Shown in pieces: positions 1 to 8,920 of a stretch of 64,000 nucleotides of DNA (positions within the stretch are counted from its first letter, which is position 1; each line of letters opens with the position of its first letter). This DNA comes from Bacteroidota bacterium (GTDB lineage: Bacteria; Bacteroidota; Bacteroidia; 2-12-FULL-35-15): NCBI GenBank assembly GCA_025963715.1, contig JAOQAG010000010.1, positions 1 through 64,000 on the forward strand. Direction: 5' to 3'. A model generated the notes under the pieces. The model ran no database searches. It saw only the letters and a list, made by a program, of their open reading frames with translations, and was not told where the DNA came from. The position numbers and the translations under genes are program-made.

Positions 1-2
1 AA

Positions 3-2202
3 GATGTTTATCAATAAGTCAAAGATACATTTTGAAAGCAAATCACAACTCTTCACGTCAAAGGAGGAACAAGAACAACGATGTTTATCAATAAGTCAAA
101 GATACATTTTGAAAGCAAATCACAACCCGGGAATCGAACCGGGTACACACCGCCTGGATGTTTATCAATAAGTCAAAGATACATTTTGAAAGCAAATCAC
201 AACAAGCCCAGTCCATCTTCGTTATTGCATCCAGATGTTTATCAATAAGTCAAAGATACATTTTGAAAGCAAATCACAACAAAACATCGGAAAGTATAAA
301 AAATATCGCGATGTTTATCAATAAGTCAAAGATACATTTTGAAAGCAAATCACAACCAGCTTTGGAATTGGGGCATTATAATAAATGATGTTTATCAATA
401 AGTCAAAGATACATTTTGAAAGCAAATCACAACAACACCGCCATGCATGCTATCAAGACATGCGATGTTTATCAATAAGTCAAAGATACATTTTGAAAGC
501 AAATCACAACAAGGGCCATGTGATGTGGAATCGGATTTTCGATGTTTATCAATAAGTCAAAGATACATTTTGAAAGCAAATCACAACCAAAGGAAATACA
601 TTGTATTGATAGCTCGTGATGTTTATCAATAAGTCAAAGATACATTTTGAAAGCAAATCACAACCGATCAATGCTTTAAATGCGAAGAATACATGATGTT
701 TATCAATAAGTCAAAGATACATTTTGAAAGCAAATCACAACAGGCACCTCAACATCGTAAGCATTCGCAATGATGTTTATCAATAAGTCAAAGATACATT
801 TTGAAAGCAAATCACAACAAAGGCAACGCATTTTGATCAAAGTCCAAAGATGTTTATCAATAAGTCAAAGATACATTTTGAAAGCAAATCACAACTATGA
901 AGACTTCATTAAAAGAATAAATAAGGATGTTTATCAATAAGTCAAAGATACATTTTGAAAGCAAATCACAACACAAAACAAATAAACCGAATAAACCACA
1001 ATGATGTTTATCAATAAGTCAAAGATACATTTTGAAAGCAAATCACAACATCACGGCGGATTTTGCGGCAAGCCGTACGGATGTTTATCAATAAGTCAAA
1101 GATACATTTTGAAAGCAAATCACAACGATGCATGCAAAATATCTTCCCATTTAGCGATGTTTATCAATAAGTCAAAGATACATTTTGAAAGCAAATCACA
1201 ACAGAAAATCAAATTTTAATTTTGCAAAATTTGATGTTTATCAATAAGTCAAAGATACATTTTGAAAGCAAATCACAACAACAAGCCGCAACACCTCAAC
1301 GCCAGGTTGGATGTTTATCAATAAGTCAAAGATACATTTTGAAAGCAAATCACAACGTGTCGTAACTTCTAAGTAAAGCACCGGTAGATGTTTATCAATA
1401 AGTCAAAGATACATTTTGAAAGCAAATCACAACGCCTTTGCTTATCGCCGTAAAATCAGTAATGATGTTTATCAATAAGTCAAAGATACATTTTGAAAGC
1501 AAATCACAACAATAAATAATTTCATAAATTTGTAATAATGATGTTTATCAATAAGTCAAAGATACATTTTGAAAGCAAATCACAACGCTTCTAATTCTGG
1601 ATAATCAAATCCAGTTGATGTTTATCAATAAGTCAAAGATACATTTTGAAAGCAAATCAAAACCACCTGCCCGCTTGGCTTTGTAATTTTGGTGATGTTT
1701 ATCAATAAGTCAAAGATACATTTTGAAAGCAAATCACAACTAGTGGTATCAAATGGACTTAGTTTATACAGATGTTTATCAATAAGTCAAAGATACATTT
1801 TGAAAGCAAATCACAACAAAAAACAGTTGCGCTATTTCAAATCGGACGATGTTTATCAATAAGTCAAAGATACATTTTGAAAGCAAATCACAACTATCTC
1901 GCAATCTTTTAAAAAGGGAACTAAGATGTTTATCAATAAGTCAAAGATACATTTTGAAAGCAAATCACAACTTATTATTTATTTTGTTTTTGCCTGGATT
2001 AGATGTTTATCAATAAGTCAAAGATACATTTTGAAAGCAAATCACAACTGGGTTCCATTTGATTGGAAAAATAACAGTGATGTTTATCAATAAGTCAAAG
2101 ATACATTTTGAAAGCAAATCACAACCGTTTCAACTCGTTTGCAAGTGAATATTTGGATGTTTATCAATAAGTCAAAGATACATTTTGAAAGCAAATCACA
2201 AC
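3..2202 (-). CRISPR. CRISPR array, type II-like, 29 repeats (left end cut by window)
   Basis: Counted by eye: 29 repeats of 47 nt starting at 3, 80, 157, 234, 310, 387 and onward to 2156, separated by 28 different spacers of 29-30 nt (period 76-77). On the + strand each repeat begins GATGTTTATC and ends AAATCACAAC. All read identical except repeat 22 (1617-1663), which has AAATCAAAAC at its end. The two bases before the first repeat look like the tail of another spacer, so the array continues leftward out of the window. Repeats of about 47 nt with 30-nt spacers are typical of Bacteroidota type II-C systems. The minus-strand reading starts GTTGTG, like other type II repeats, so crRNA is probably transcribed leftward. 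No cas gene or anti-repeat/tracrRNA is visible; cas9-cas1-cas2 would be expected left of the window. Confidence 0.97.
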
Positions 2203-2239
2203 ATGCGTAAAACATCACCTGTCTCATACTAAATTTAAA

Positions 2240-2265
2240 CAAAAAAATCCGGTATCAAACCGGAT
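2240..2265 (-). terminator. intrinsic terminator after cphA
   Basis: A perfect 7-bp stem (ATCCGGT/ACCGGAT, loop of 5) lies just after the cphA stop codon. On the minus strand it is followed by a run of seven T. It separates cphA from the leftward CRISPR array, so the array needs its own promoter or promoters. Confidence 0.8.
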
Positions 2266-2292
2266 CTTAATAAATTATAAAATTGAAAAATT

Positions 2293-4950
2293 TTACGCCG
2301 TCCTTGTTAAAATCAATTGTGGCAGCGAGTATACTTCATTCTTCTCTTCCTCCAGATCTTTTGCATTTGTTACCTGCCGGATAGTATGCTGAATTTTATC
2401 TGCACAAATCGTAATGAATGCACCCTTTACGGCGTGCTCGATCGCATATTGCACCGCCTCCACTTCATCCGAAATAATTTTTACCGGCATTTGTTTTACC
2501 GAATTTATTCCTTCCATTAAAAAATGTGTAACAGATTCCTGCGTGCGTCCGCGCAGATCATAATCATGCTTGATAATAATTTCATCAAAAATTTCCGCTG
2601 CCAGTTTACCCATCTTTATAATATCTTCATCTCTCCTGTCGCCGGTTGCCGAAAGCACTCCCACTTTCAAAGGCGATTTTATTTCATTCATAAATTGCTG
2701 CAGCTGATAAAATCCGTCGGTGTTATGCGCATAATCGATCATCACATCAAAATTTTTGAAATTGAAAATATTCATTCTGCCCGGCGTTGTGGATGCCGAC
2801 GGAATAAATGTTTTTAATCCTTCACGGATCTCATCAGCGCTCATTCCTTCAATGATCGCGGCTAGTGTTGCAGGCATGATATTTTTGATCATGCAGCTGG
2901 CTTTTCCTTCCATGGTTAGCGGAATATTTACAATCTTTTCGATGTTGGTTTTCCATTTTCCTTTATACACCACAAGATACCCATTCTCCACTACAGCAGC
3001 TAATCCACCGTCCTCACAATGTCTTTTAATGCGTTCGCTGTTTGCATCCATACTGAAAAGTGCCACATTGCAGCTTGCAATTTTCCGCATGCGGTACACC
3101 AGGTCATCATCCGCATTCAAAATCGTGTAACCGTTATCAAATGTACTCCTCACTACCACACTTTTTACTTTTGCCAGCTCATCAATCGTGTGAATGTCAC
3201 TCAGTCCCAAATGATCCTCCGTAACGTTGGTTACAATGCTGATGTTGCAATTATCAAATCCCAATCCGGCTCTTAAAATTCCGCCGCGGGCGCATTCCAG
3301 TACTGCAAAATCAATAGTCGGATCAAGTAATACCGTTTCTGCACTTGCCGGACCGGTACAATCTCCTTCCGTGATCAGGTGATCCTGGATGTAAATTCCA
3401 TCGCTGGTAGTATAACCGGTTTTGTATCCTTTATGTTTCATCAGATGCGCCGTTAAACGCGTGGTGGTGGTTTTTCCATTGGTACCGGTAATCGCAACCA
3501 ATGGGATTCTTCCGTTCTCATTTTCAGGGAACATCATTTGCATGATCGGTTCTGCTACATTGCGCGCAATGCCTTTTGCAGGACTTAAATGCATACGCAA
3601 ACCCGGGCAGGCATTCACTTCTACAATGCCGCCGTTTTTATTTGTCAATGGCATTTCCACACCGTTCGCCACCACATCAATCCCGCAAATATCAAGGTTG
3701 AGCAAACGCGCCACACGCTCTGCCATAAATTTATTGAAAGGATGTACGCTATCCGTTACATCCGTGGAAGTACCGCCGGTGCTCATGTTGGCCGTATCTT
3801 TCAAAAATAAAATTTCTCCAACCGGAATTACAGATGATAATGTTAATGCATGTTTCACTAAAATGCTTTCTGTAATTTCATCGACGTAAATTTTCGTCAT
3901 TACTTTTTCATGCCCCTCGCCTCTCAATTCGTTTTCATTTTCTTTTTCGATCAGCTGCGCAACCGTTGATCTGCCATCGCCCATTACCGAAGCAGGTGTG
4001 CGTTTTGCAACCGACACCAACTGGTAATTAATTACTAAAAAACGGTAGTCGGATCCATTGAGGAATTTTTCCACAATAATATATTTTGATACTTTTTTTG
4101 CAATGTTAAAAGCGGCAATTGCATCCTCAATTGTAGTAATGTTTGTAGTAATTCCCCTTCCGTGATTTCCATCCAGCGGTTTGATCACCACCGGAAATGT
4201 GATCGTATCAATCGTGTTTTGCAATTCTTTTTCATCCACCATTAAAATTCCTTTCGGCACCGGAATGTGTGCTTTCGAAAGAATGCTTTTTGTTTCATCT
4301 TTATCTGCCGCCATCTCAATACCAATTCCACTGGTTTCGCCGGTAATGGTTGCACGGATCTTTTTCTGTTTGTTGCCGTAGCCAAATGTAACCAGCGATG
4401 CATTGTTCAATCTCCGGTAAGGAATGTTGCGCTTTTCCGCTTCCGCGACGATGGCACCGGTGCTCGGGCCGAAAGTCATTTTTTTGTTAATGTATCGTAA
4501 TTCCGAAAGCTCTTCTTCCAGGTCAAATGCTTCATTTTTGATCAGCGCTTCCGCGATCCGGATGGCCGATTTAGCAGCATAAACACCCGCCTTTTCATGC
4601 ACGTAGGAAAATACGACATGATAAATTCCACGAATATTTGTAGAGCGCGTTCTCCCGTAACCGCACTCCATTCCCGCCAGCGACTGAACCTCTAATGCTA
4701 TGTGTTCGATCACATGCCCCATCCATGTTCCTTGTTTTACACGTTCAAAAAAACCACCATCGTGCCCTTCCGAGCAACCGTGCTTGTACATGCTTGGCAG
4801 CAATTCTTCCAGGCGTTCCGAAAAACCGCCAATTTTACTGGTCGGGAAATCTTCCAGCTCTTCAAGATCTAATTTTAAAACAATTAATTTTTTGCGGTAG
4901 TTCGACCAGCGGTTAGGCCCGCGCATCACTTTTATATCAATAACTTTCAT
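2293..4950 (-). CDS. cphA: cyanophycin synthetase
   Basis: 885 aa, the usual length of CphA, which polymerises aspartate and arginine into cyanophycin in the cytoplasm using ATP. An N-terminal domain (about 1-160) starts MKVIDIKVMRGPN. An ATP-grasp domain follows (about 210-460, with VVIKPLDGNHGRG). A Mur-ligase-like domain carries the P-loop AITGTNGKTTTTR near residue 480. The ORF opens 16 codons earlier at 4998, but CphA proteins start at the MKVIDIKVMRG motif, so 4950 was chosen. No cyanophycinase or isoaspartyl dipeptidase gene is in the window, so the degradation side must be encoded elsewhere. It is a single gene with its own terminator. Confidence 0.93.
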   Translation of the reverse strand: MKVIDIKVMRGPNRWSNYRKKLIVLKLDLEELEDFPTSKIGGFSERLEELLPSMYKHGCSEGHDGGFFERVKQGTWMGHVIEHIALEVQSLAGMECGYGRTRSTNIRGIYHVVFSYVHEKAGVYAAKSAIRIAEALIKNEAFDLEEELSELRYINKKMTFGPSTGAIVAEAEKRNIPYRRLNNASLVTFGYGNKQKKIRATITGETSGIGIEMAADKDETKSILSKAHIPVPKGILMVDEKELQNTIDTITFPVVIKPLDGNHGRGITTNITTIEDAIAAFNIAKKVSKYIIVEKFLNGSDYRFLVINYQLVSVAKRTPASVMGDGRSTVAQLIEKENENELRGEGHEKVMTKIYVDEITESILVKHALTLSSVIPVGEILFLKDTANMSTGGTSTDVTDSVHPFNKFMAERVARLLNLDICGIDVVANGVEMPLTNKNGGIVEVNACPGLRMHLSPAKGIARNVAEPIMQMMFPENENGRIPLVAITGTNGKTTTTRLTAHLMKHKGYKTGYTTSDGIYIQDHLITEGDCTGPASAETVLLDPTIDFAVLECARGGILRAGLGFDNCNISIVTNVTEDHLGLSDIHTIDELAKVKSVVVRSTFDNGYTILNADDDLVYRMRKIASCNVALFSMDANSERIKRHCEDGGLAAVVENGYLVVYKGKWKTNIEKIVNIPLTMEGKASCMIKNIMPATLAAIIEGMSADEIREGLKTFIPSASTTPGRMNIFNFKNFDVMIDYAHNTDGFYQLQQFMNEIKSPLKVGVLSATGDRRDEDIIKMGKLAAEIFDEIIIKHDYDLRGRTQESVTHFLMEGINSVKQMPVKIISDEVEAVQYAIEHAVKGAFITICADKIQHTIRQVTNAKDLEEEKNEVYSLPQLILTRTA

Positions 4951-5175
4951 AAGAATAGGGGTTTTTAAACTTGAATGCCTTTTCTTTGAGAATTTCATGC
5001 CAACCGGTTTTTATTCCTCTCATCCCTAATTACACATTTTCCACGCCCCAAAACGGGAAAAATTTCCCCTAAACCCAATCCCCGTAATACCTTTCTAACA
5101 TTCATTTAACCTCACAATGATGGCATAGTATTTTAGATACAGCAGTATGTTTAACTAAATTATACGATTTTGGAA

Positions 5176-5499
5176 ATGAGCTATCATAAAAATAAAACCT
5201 GCATTGAAGAATGCCTGAAATGCGCCGCGATTTGCAATCACACTGTTTACGCCTGTTTGCAGGAAGACGATATTAATAAATATAAAAAATGTATTCAGTT
5301 ATGCTCGGAAGCTGCAGCCATGTGCTACGCAGCCGTACAGATGATGAGCCTGGGAAGCACCACTGCCCGCCAGGTATGGGGTTTGTGCTCCGAAGTGTGT
5401 ATCGCTTGCGCCGATGAGTGCAGAAGACATATTGATTCCGTTCATTGCATGGAATGCGCTGAAGCCTGCGATGTATGCGACGAATGCATGAGCATCTAG
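5176..5499 (+). CDS. Cys-rich four-helix bundle copper-binding protein (DUF326/Csp-like)
   Basis: 107 aa without a signal peptide. Cysteines recur in helical spacing (C..C..C..C and CxxC patterns such as CSEVCIACADEC and CMECAEACDVCDEC), the pattern of DUF326 four-helix bundle proteins that include the cytosolic copper-storage protein Csp3. It probably buffers Cu(I) in the cytoplasm. The track starts at TTG 5170; the ATG six bases later gives MSYHKNKTC and is preferred. It stands alone between cphA and a divergent regulator gene; no copper exporter is adjacent. Confidence 0.85.
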   Translation: MSYHKNKTCIEECLKCAAICNHTVYACLQEDDINKYKKCIQLCSEAAAMCYAAVQMMSLGSTTARQVWGLCSEVCIACADECRRHIDSVHCMECAEACDVCDECMSI

Positions 5500-5513
5500 G
5501 GAAATACTATAAA

Positions 5514-5550
5514 ATAAAAAACTCCGGTTATTTTGGGAATAAACCGGAGT
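5514..5550 (-). terminator. intrinsic terminator after the tetR-type gene
   Basis: A 12-bp GC-containing stem with one bulged A (ACTCCGGTTATT/AATAAACCGGAGT) is followed on the minus strand by TTTTTTATTTT. It can end leftward transcripts of the TetR gene and probably also acts at the end of the convergent copper-protein gene. Confidence 0.75.
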
Positions 5551-5636
5551 CTGGAATGCAGAAAAGTTAAATGCTACGAAAACCTTGCCTGCTATGTTGA
5601 GGTAATTACACTGTGACAACGCAAATTGTCAAACAT

Positions 5637-6242
5637 TTATTTTATGCTGATCATTTTTATAAATTGTTTTTCCATTGCCTTTGCATTGCCTTTGGTCATG
5701 TATTTTTTAGATTGAAAATACAAACGGTACATTCCCAATATGGATGAAATCACCTGCAAGGCAAGCACCAACGCAGGTATTCCCTTTTTGAACACTCCTT
5801 TTTTTTGTCCGCGTTTAATAATTGCGGCAATTTCTGTCACCAACAGTTCGTTGGTTGCTCCCTGGTAAAAAAACTTATGTTCGATCATACTCGATTCAAT
5901 TTTGAACCAGGTAAAATGAATGAATCTGTTGAAACGCTTATTTTCAAAAAAGTTTTCGATGATGTGATCGAGGATCTTTTTCAAATGCACTTCCGGCTCT
6001 TTCTTTTCTTTAAACAGGTCCTGTAATTTATTCTCAAATGAATTCCGTTCCCGCCTGATCACCGCATTTAAAAGATCCTCCTTGGATTTAAAATGATGGT
6101 AAAAAGCACCGCGTGTCATTCCTATTTTTGCCGCGATCTGCTCCAGCGTAACAGCCGTGTAACCATCTTTAATAAAAAGACTGATAGCACTGTCCAGCAG
6201 ATCATCGATCGTTTTGGCGGTATCTTCTTTTGTTTTCCTCAC
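5637..6242 (-). CDS. TetR/AcrR-family transcriptional repressor
   Basis: About 201 aa from the GTG at 6242. The N-terminal helix-turn-helix is clear (VTLEQIAAKIGMTRGAFYHHF), preceded by the AcrR-like opening RKTKEDTAKTIDDLLDSAISLF. The C-terminal part is a TetR ligand-binding helical domain. The longer ORF starts at ATG 6257, but that codon lies inside a 24-bp palindrome that looks like the operator. A minus-strand -7 element TATATTTG (6247-6254) ends 4 nt before the GTG, so a near-leaderless message starting at GTG 6242 is more plausible. It is divergent from the beta-barrel gene at 6401, which it probably controls together with itself. Its ligand is unknown. Confidence 0.85.
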   Translation of the reverse strand: MRKTKEDTAKTIDDLLDSAISLFIKDGYTAVTLEQIAAKIGMTRGAFYHHFKSKEDLLNAVIRRERNSFENKLQDLFKEKKEPEVHLKKILDHIIENFFENKRFNRFIHFTWFKIESSMIEHKFFYQGATNELLVTEIAAIIKRGQKKGVFKKGIPALVLALQVISSILGMYRLYFQSKKYMTKGNAKAMEKQFIKMISIK

Positions 6243-6246
6243 GCTA

Positions 6247-6274
6247 CAAATATACATACATTTGTGTATGTATA
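6247..6274. promoter_or_regulatory. AcrR-like operator overlapping divergent promoters
   Basis: A perfect 10-bp inverted repeat, TATACATACA-N4-TGTATGTATA (6251-6274), lies between the TetR gene and the beta-barrel gene. From memory it closely resembles the 24-bp E. coli AcrR box. Two Bacteroidota -7 motifs (TAnnTTTG) overlap it: TACATTTG on + (6257-6264) and TATATTTG on - (6247-6254). A bound repressor would block both directions. No well-spaced -33 TTTG was found for either. Confidence 0.75.
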
Positions 6275-6375
6275 ATTAAAAATAATGTTAATTTTAAATT
6301 ATGAATCATTTTTACCGTTCAGATTTCATTTCAAACCGTTCAACAAAAACCGGGAACAAAAAAAGCAGGCAGGCG

Positions 6376-6383
6376 TAAATTTG
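6376..6383 (+). promoter_or_regulatory. candidate -7 promoter element for the beta-barrel gene
   Basis: TAAATTTG matches the Bacteroidota -7 consensus TAnnTTTG, 17 nt before the ATG at 6401. No good -33 partner is visible, so this is a weaker candidate than the element inside the palindrome upstream. Confidence 0.4.
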
Positions 6384-6400
6384 CAGCAAATACATTCCCG

Positions 6401-8830
6401 ATGAAAAAACTGATCCTGTTCGTTCTTATCCTGTTATCCGCTCACATTGGTGCTGCCAGGGCAAACGGAAGTAGTATAAAAGGCGTACTCAGAGATGAGC
6501 AAAATGCTCCCATTCCCTTTGCTACTGTGATCTTAAAGAACAGCAGCGATTCCGTTTTGTACAAAGGAGAGATCAGCAATGAAAAAGGCGAATTCAATTT
6601 TGAGAATGTAAAGCAGGGAAATTATTTTTTGCAGGTACAAATGACCGGCTACCAAAAATTCACAAAACTAAACATCAATATTCCCGAAAACAGTGAGGCG
6701 ATCGACCTCGGGACCATTATTGTTCCACCTTCGTCCAAAGACCTGCAGGCAGTAACCATACAGGGCGAAAAACCATTTATTGAGCACCAGGTGGATCGCA
6801 CTGTGGTGAACATTGAGAACAGCATCGTGCAAACGAACTCCTCCATACTGGAAGTAATGGAAAAACTGCCCGGCGTATTGGTAGACCAGGATGGCAACGT
6901 AAGTCTGAAAGGCAAACAGGGTGTAATTATTATGATCGACGGAAAACCAAGCGCTTTATCCGGGCAGGACCTGGCGAATATGTTACGCGGTATGTCTTCT
7001 TCCAATATTCAAAAAATTGAGATCATTACCAATCCATCCGCAAAATACGATGCCGCAGGAAATGCGGGGATCATTAATATTGTGATGAAAAAAAATAAAC
7101 TGGAAGGTTTTACCGGCAATGTGAGCACCGGGTTCGGACAAGGTCGTTACTCAAAATATAATGCCGCGCTAAGTCTGAATTATAAAAAGAACTGGTTTAA
7201 TTTATTTTTCAATTACAGTTATTCCAACCGCAAAGGGTTTAATAACCTGGTGCTCAACCGCAAGTTTTATGAAGGCGACACATTGAATACTGTTTTTCAA
7301 ACCAACGATTACATTATTTTTCCATTCAATACACACACGCCTCGTTTAGGTGCAGATATTTATCTTTCTAAAAAAACAACGCTTTCCTTGCTCGGTACTT
7401 CGGTGATCAACAGTTTTAACCCTTCTGCAAATAATCATACCGATATTACAGACGGGCACAACAATCGCGTGAGCAGCTACGATTTCATAAACGATTCAAA
7501 AGATAATTTCTATAATTATGCATTCAATGCGGAGCTCACGCATCAGATTGATACAGCGGGGCAGGAAATTTCGGTGGATCTCGATTACGCAAAGTACTGG
7601 AATACCACCAACCAGTTATTTACAACTACTTCCAGAAATGCCGCCGACAGTATCATGGATCGCACCTATTTAGTGGGGAAACAGGACGGCGCACTTTATT
7701 TATATTCCATAAAAGCGGATTATTCCAAACCGTTGAAAAAAAATGCGCGTTTTGAAGCCGGAGTAAAATCAAGCTATGTAAATTCGGATAACAACATGCA
7801 ATTCCTGAACAGGATCAACAATGTAGATTATTTTGATACCGCCCGCAGCAGTCATTTTTTATACAGCGAAAATATAAACGCTGCTTATCTGAATTATAAA
7901 AAAGAATTTAAAAAAATATCGCTGCAATTGGGCGTACGTGCCGAACATACTGCTGCGCATGGCAAGCAGGTGCTTGACGGACAAACATTCAACCGCAATT
8001 ATGTGCAGGTATTTCCAACTGCATTTGTAGATTATAAATTAAATGCGAACAACGATATTAACCTGAGCCTGGGCAGAAGGATCGACCGGCCGGGATATGA
8101 GCAAATGAACCCTTTCCGCCGCCTGATCGATGCCACGACTTATAGTGAAGGAAATCCATATCTATTGCCGCAACTGACCTACAATTCGGAATTGACGTAT
8201 TCGTATAAAAATGTATTTTTCATTACTGCCGCTTACAGCCTCACTACTAATAACATCACGGAAGTACTGATCCAGGATTCACAAACCCGCACCACCATCC
8301 AATCAACTGTAAACCTTAACCGTTTTAATTACGGAAGTTTGAATATTTCCTATTCAAAACGCTTAACGCCTTGGTGGACAACCAATACAAGCATACTCTC
8401 CTATTATGGGATTTATACCGGTACAATTAATAATTACCAGATCAATAAAGGAACACCTTCTTTTTATGTAAACACAAGCAATAGTTTTTCTATCAAAGAT
8501 GGTTTATCAGCCGAATGCAGTTTTGAGTACAACTACAAAAATTTATATGGCGTAACACTGGTAAAAACCAGTTATAATTTAACGATCGGTGTTCAAAAAA
8601 GTGTTTTGAAAAAACGCGGTTCTATTACACTCAACGTAACAGATATTCTCTGGAAAGCATACCCAAGTGGTGATACACAATTCGGAAATGTAAACGAGGA
8701 ATGGACCGCGATCCGCGATACACGCGTAGTAAATTTAAATTTTTCGTATAAATTCGGGAAAGGACAAGGCGCGAGAATGCGGAGAAATACCGGTGCTGAC
8801 GATGAGAAAAACCGGATCCAAACCAATTAA
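6401..8830 (+). CDS. outer membrane beta-barrel protein with carboxypeptidase-like regulatory domain
   Basis: 809 aa. A signal peptide (about 1-21) is followed by a CarboxypepD_reg-like beta-sandwich (about 25-105, with GVLRDEQNAPIPFATV and GYQKF). A plug-like region (about 120-235) contains the TonB-receptor-type stretch IQKIEIITNPSAKYDAAGNAG. A long aromatic-rich C-terminal barrel follows, fitting the OMP_b-brl_3 family. These resemble TonB-dependent receptors but generally lack a recognised substrate. No SusD partner is next to it. The divergent TetR regulator with a shared operator suggests induction by a small molecule. The substrate cannot be told from sequence. Confidence 0.85.
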   Translation: MKKLILFVLILLSAHIGAARANGSSIKGVLRDEQNAPIPFATVILKNSSDSVLYKGEISNEKGEFNFENVKQGNYFLQVQMTGYQKFTKLNINIPENSEAIDLGTIIVPPSSKDLQAVTIQGEKPFIEHQVDRTVVNIENSIVQTNSSILEVMEKLPGVLVDQDGNVSLKGKQGVIIMIDGKPSALSGQDLANMLRGMSSSNIQKIEIITNPSAKYDAAGNAGIINIVMKKNKLEGFTGNVSTGFGQGRYSKYNAALSLNYKKNWFNLFFNYSYSNRKGFNNLVLNRKFYEGDTLNTVFQTNDYIIFPFNTHTPRLGADIYLSKKTTLSLLGTSVINSFNPSANNHTDITDGHNNRVSSYDFINDSKDNFYNYAFNAELTHQIDTAGQEISVDLDYAKYWNTTNQLFTTTSRNAADSIMDRTYLVGKQDGALYLYSIKADYSKPLKKNARFEAGVKSSYVNSDNNMQFLNRINNVDYFDTARSSHFLYSENINAAYLNYKKEFKKISLQLGVRAEHTAAHGKQVLDGQTFNRNYVQVFPTAFVDYKLNANNDINLSLGRRIDRPGYEQMNPFRRLIDATTYSEGNPYLLPQLTYNSELTYSYKNVFFITAAYSLTTNNITEVLIQDSQTRTTIQSTVNLNRFNYGSLNISYSKRLTPWWTTNTSILSYYGIYTGTINNYQINKGTPSFYVNTSNSFSIKDGLSAECSFEYNYKNLYGVTLVKTSYNLTIGVQKSVLKKRGSITLNVTDILWKAYPSGDTQFGNVNEEWTAIRDTRVVNLNFSYKFGKGQGARMRRNTGADDEKNRIQTN

Positions 8831-8868
8831 ATATTATTGGTTATTAGGAATTTATATCAAATCTGGCA

Positions 8869-8885
8869 CGTCATTGCGAGGGCTT
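8869..8885 (+). repeat. solo half of a dispersed inverted-repeat element
   Basis: The 17-mer CGTCATTGCGAGGGCTT is identical to the outer end of both arms of the 36-bp inverted repeat at 60953-61044. Here it stands alone between two convergent genes. Confidence 0.6.
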
Positions 8886-8920
8886 AAAATATTTTTTTAG
8901 TACAAATTCGGGATACTCAT

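Noticed and set aside
127-156. Possible tRNA gene from the T-arm-like sequence
   Set aside because: It is only 30 nt between two CRISPR repeats; no acceptor, D or anticodon arm is present.
158-1219. ORFs at 158-388, 447-632 and 1001-1219 inside the CRISPR array
   Set aside because: They are translations of the repeat itself (MFINKSKIHFESKSQ recurs), not genes.
2203-2292. tracrRNA or cas gene to the right of the array
   Set aside because: No anti-repeat complementary to the repeat start and no ORF was found; the only structure is the cphA terminator.
5299-5619. 106-aa minus-strand ORF over the copper-protein gene
   Set aside because: It is antisense to a clear Cys-rich family protein and has no recognisable features.
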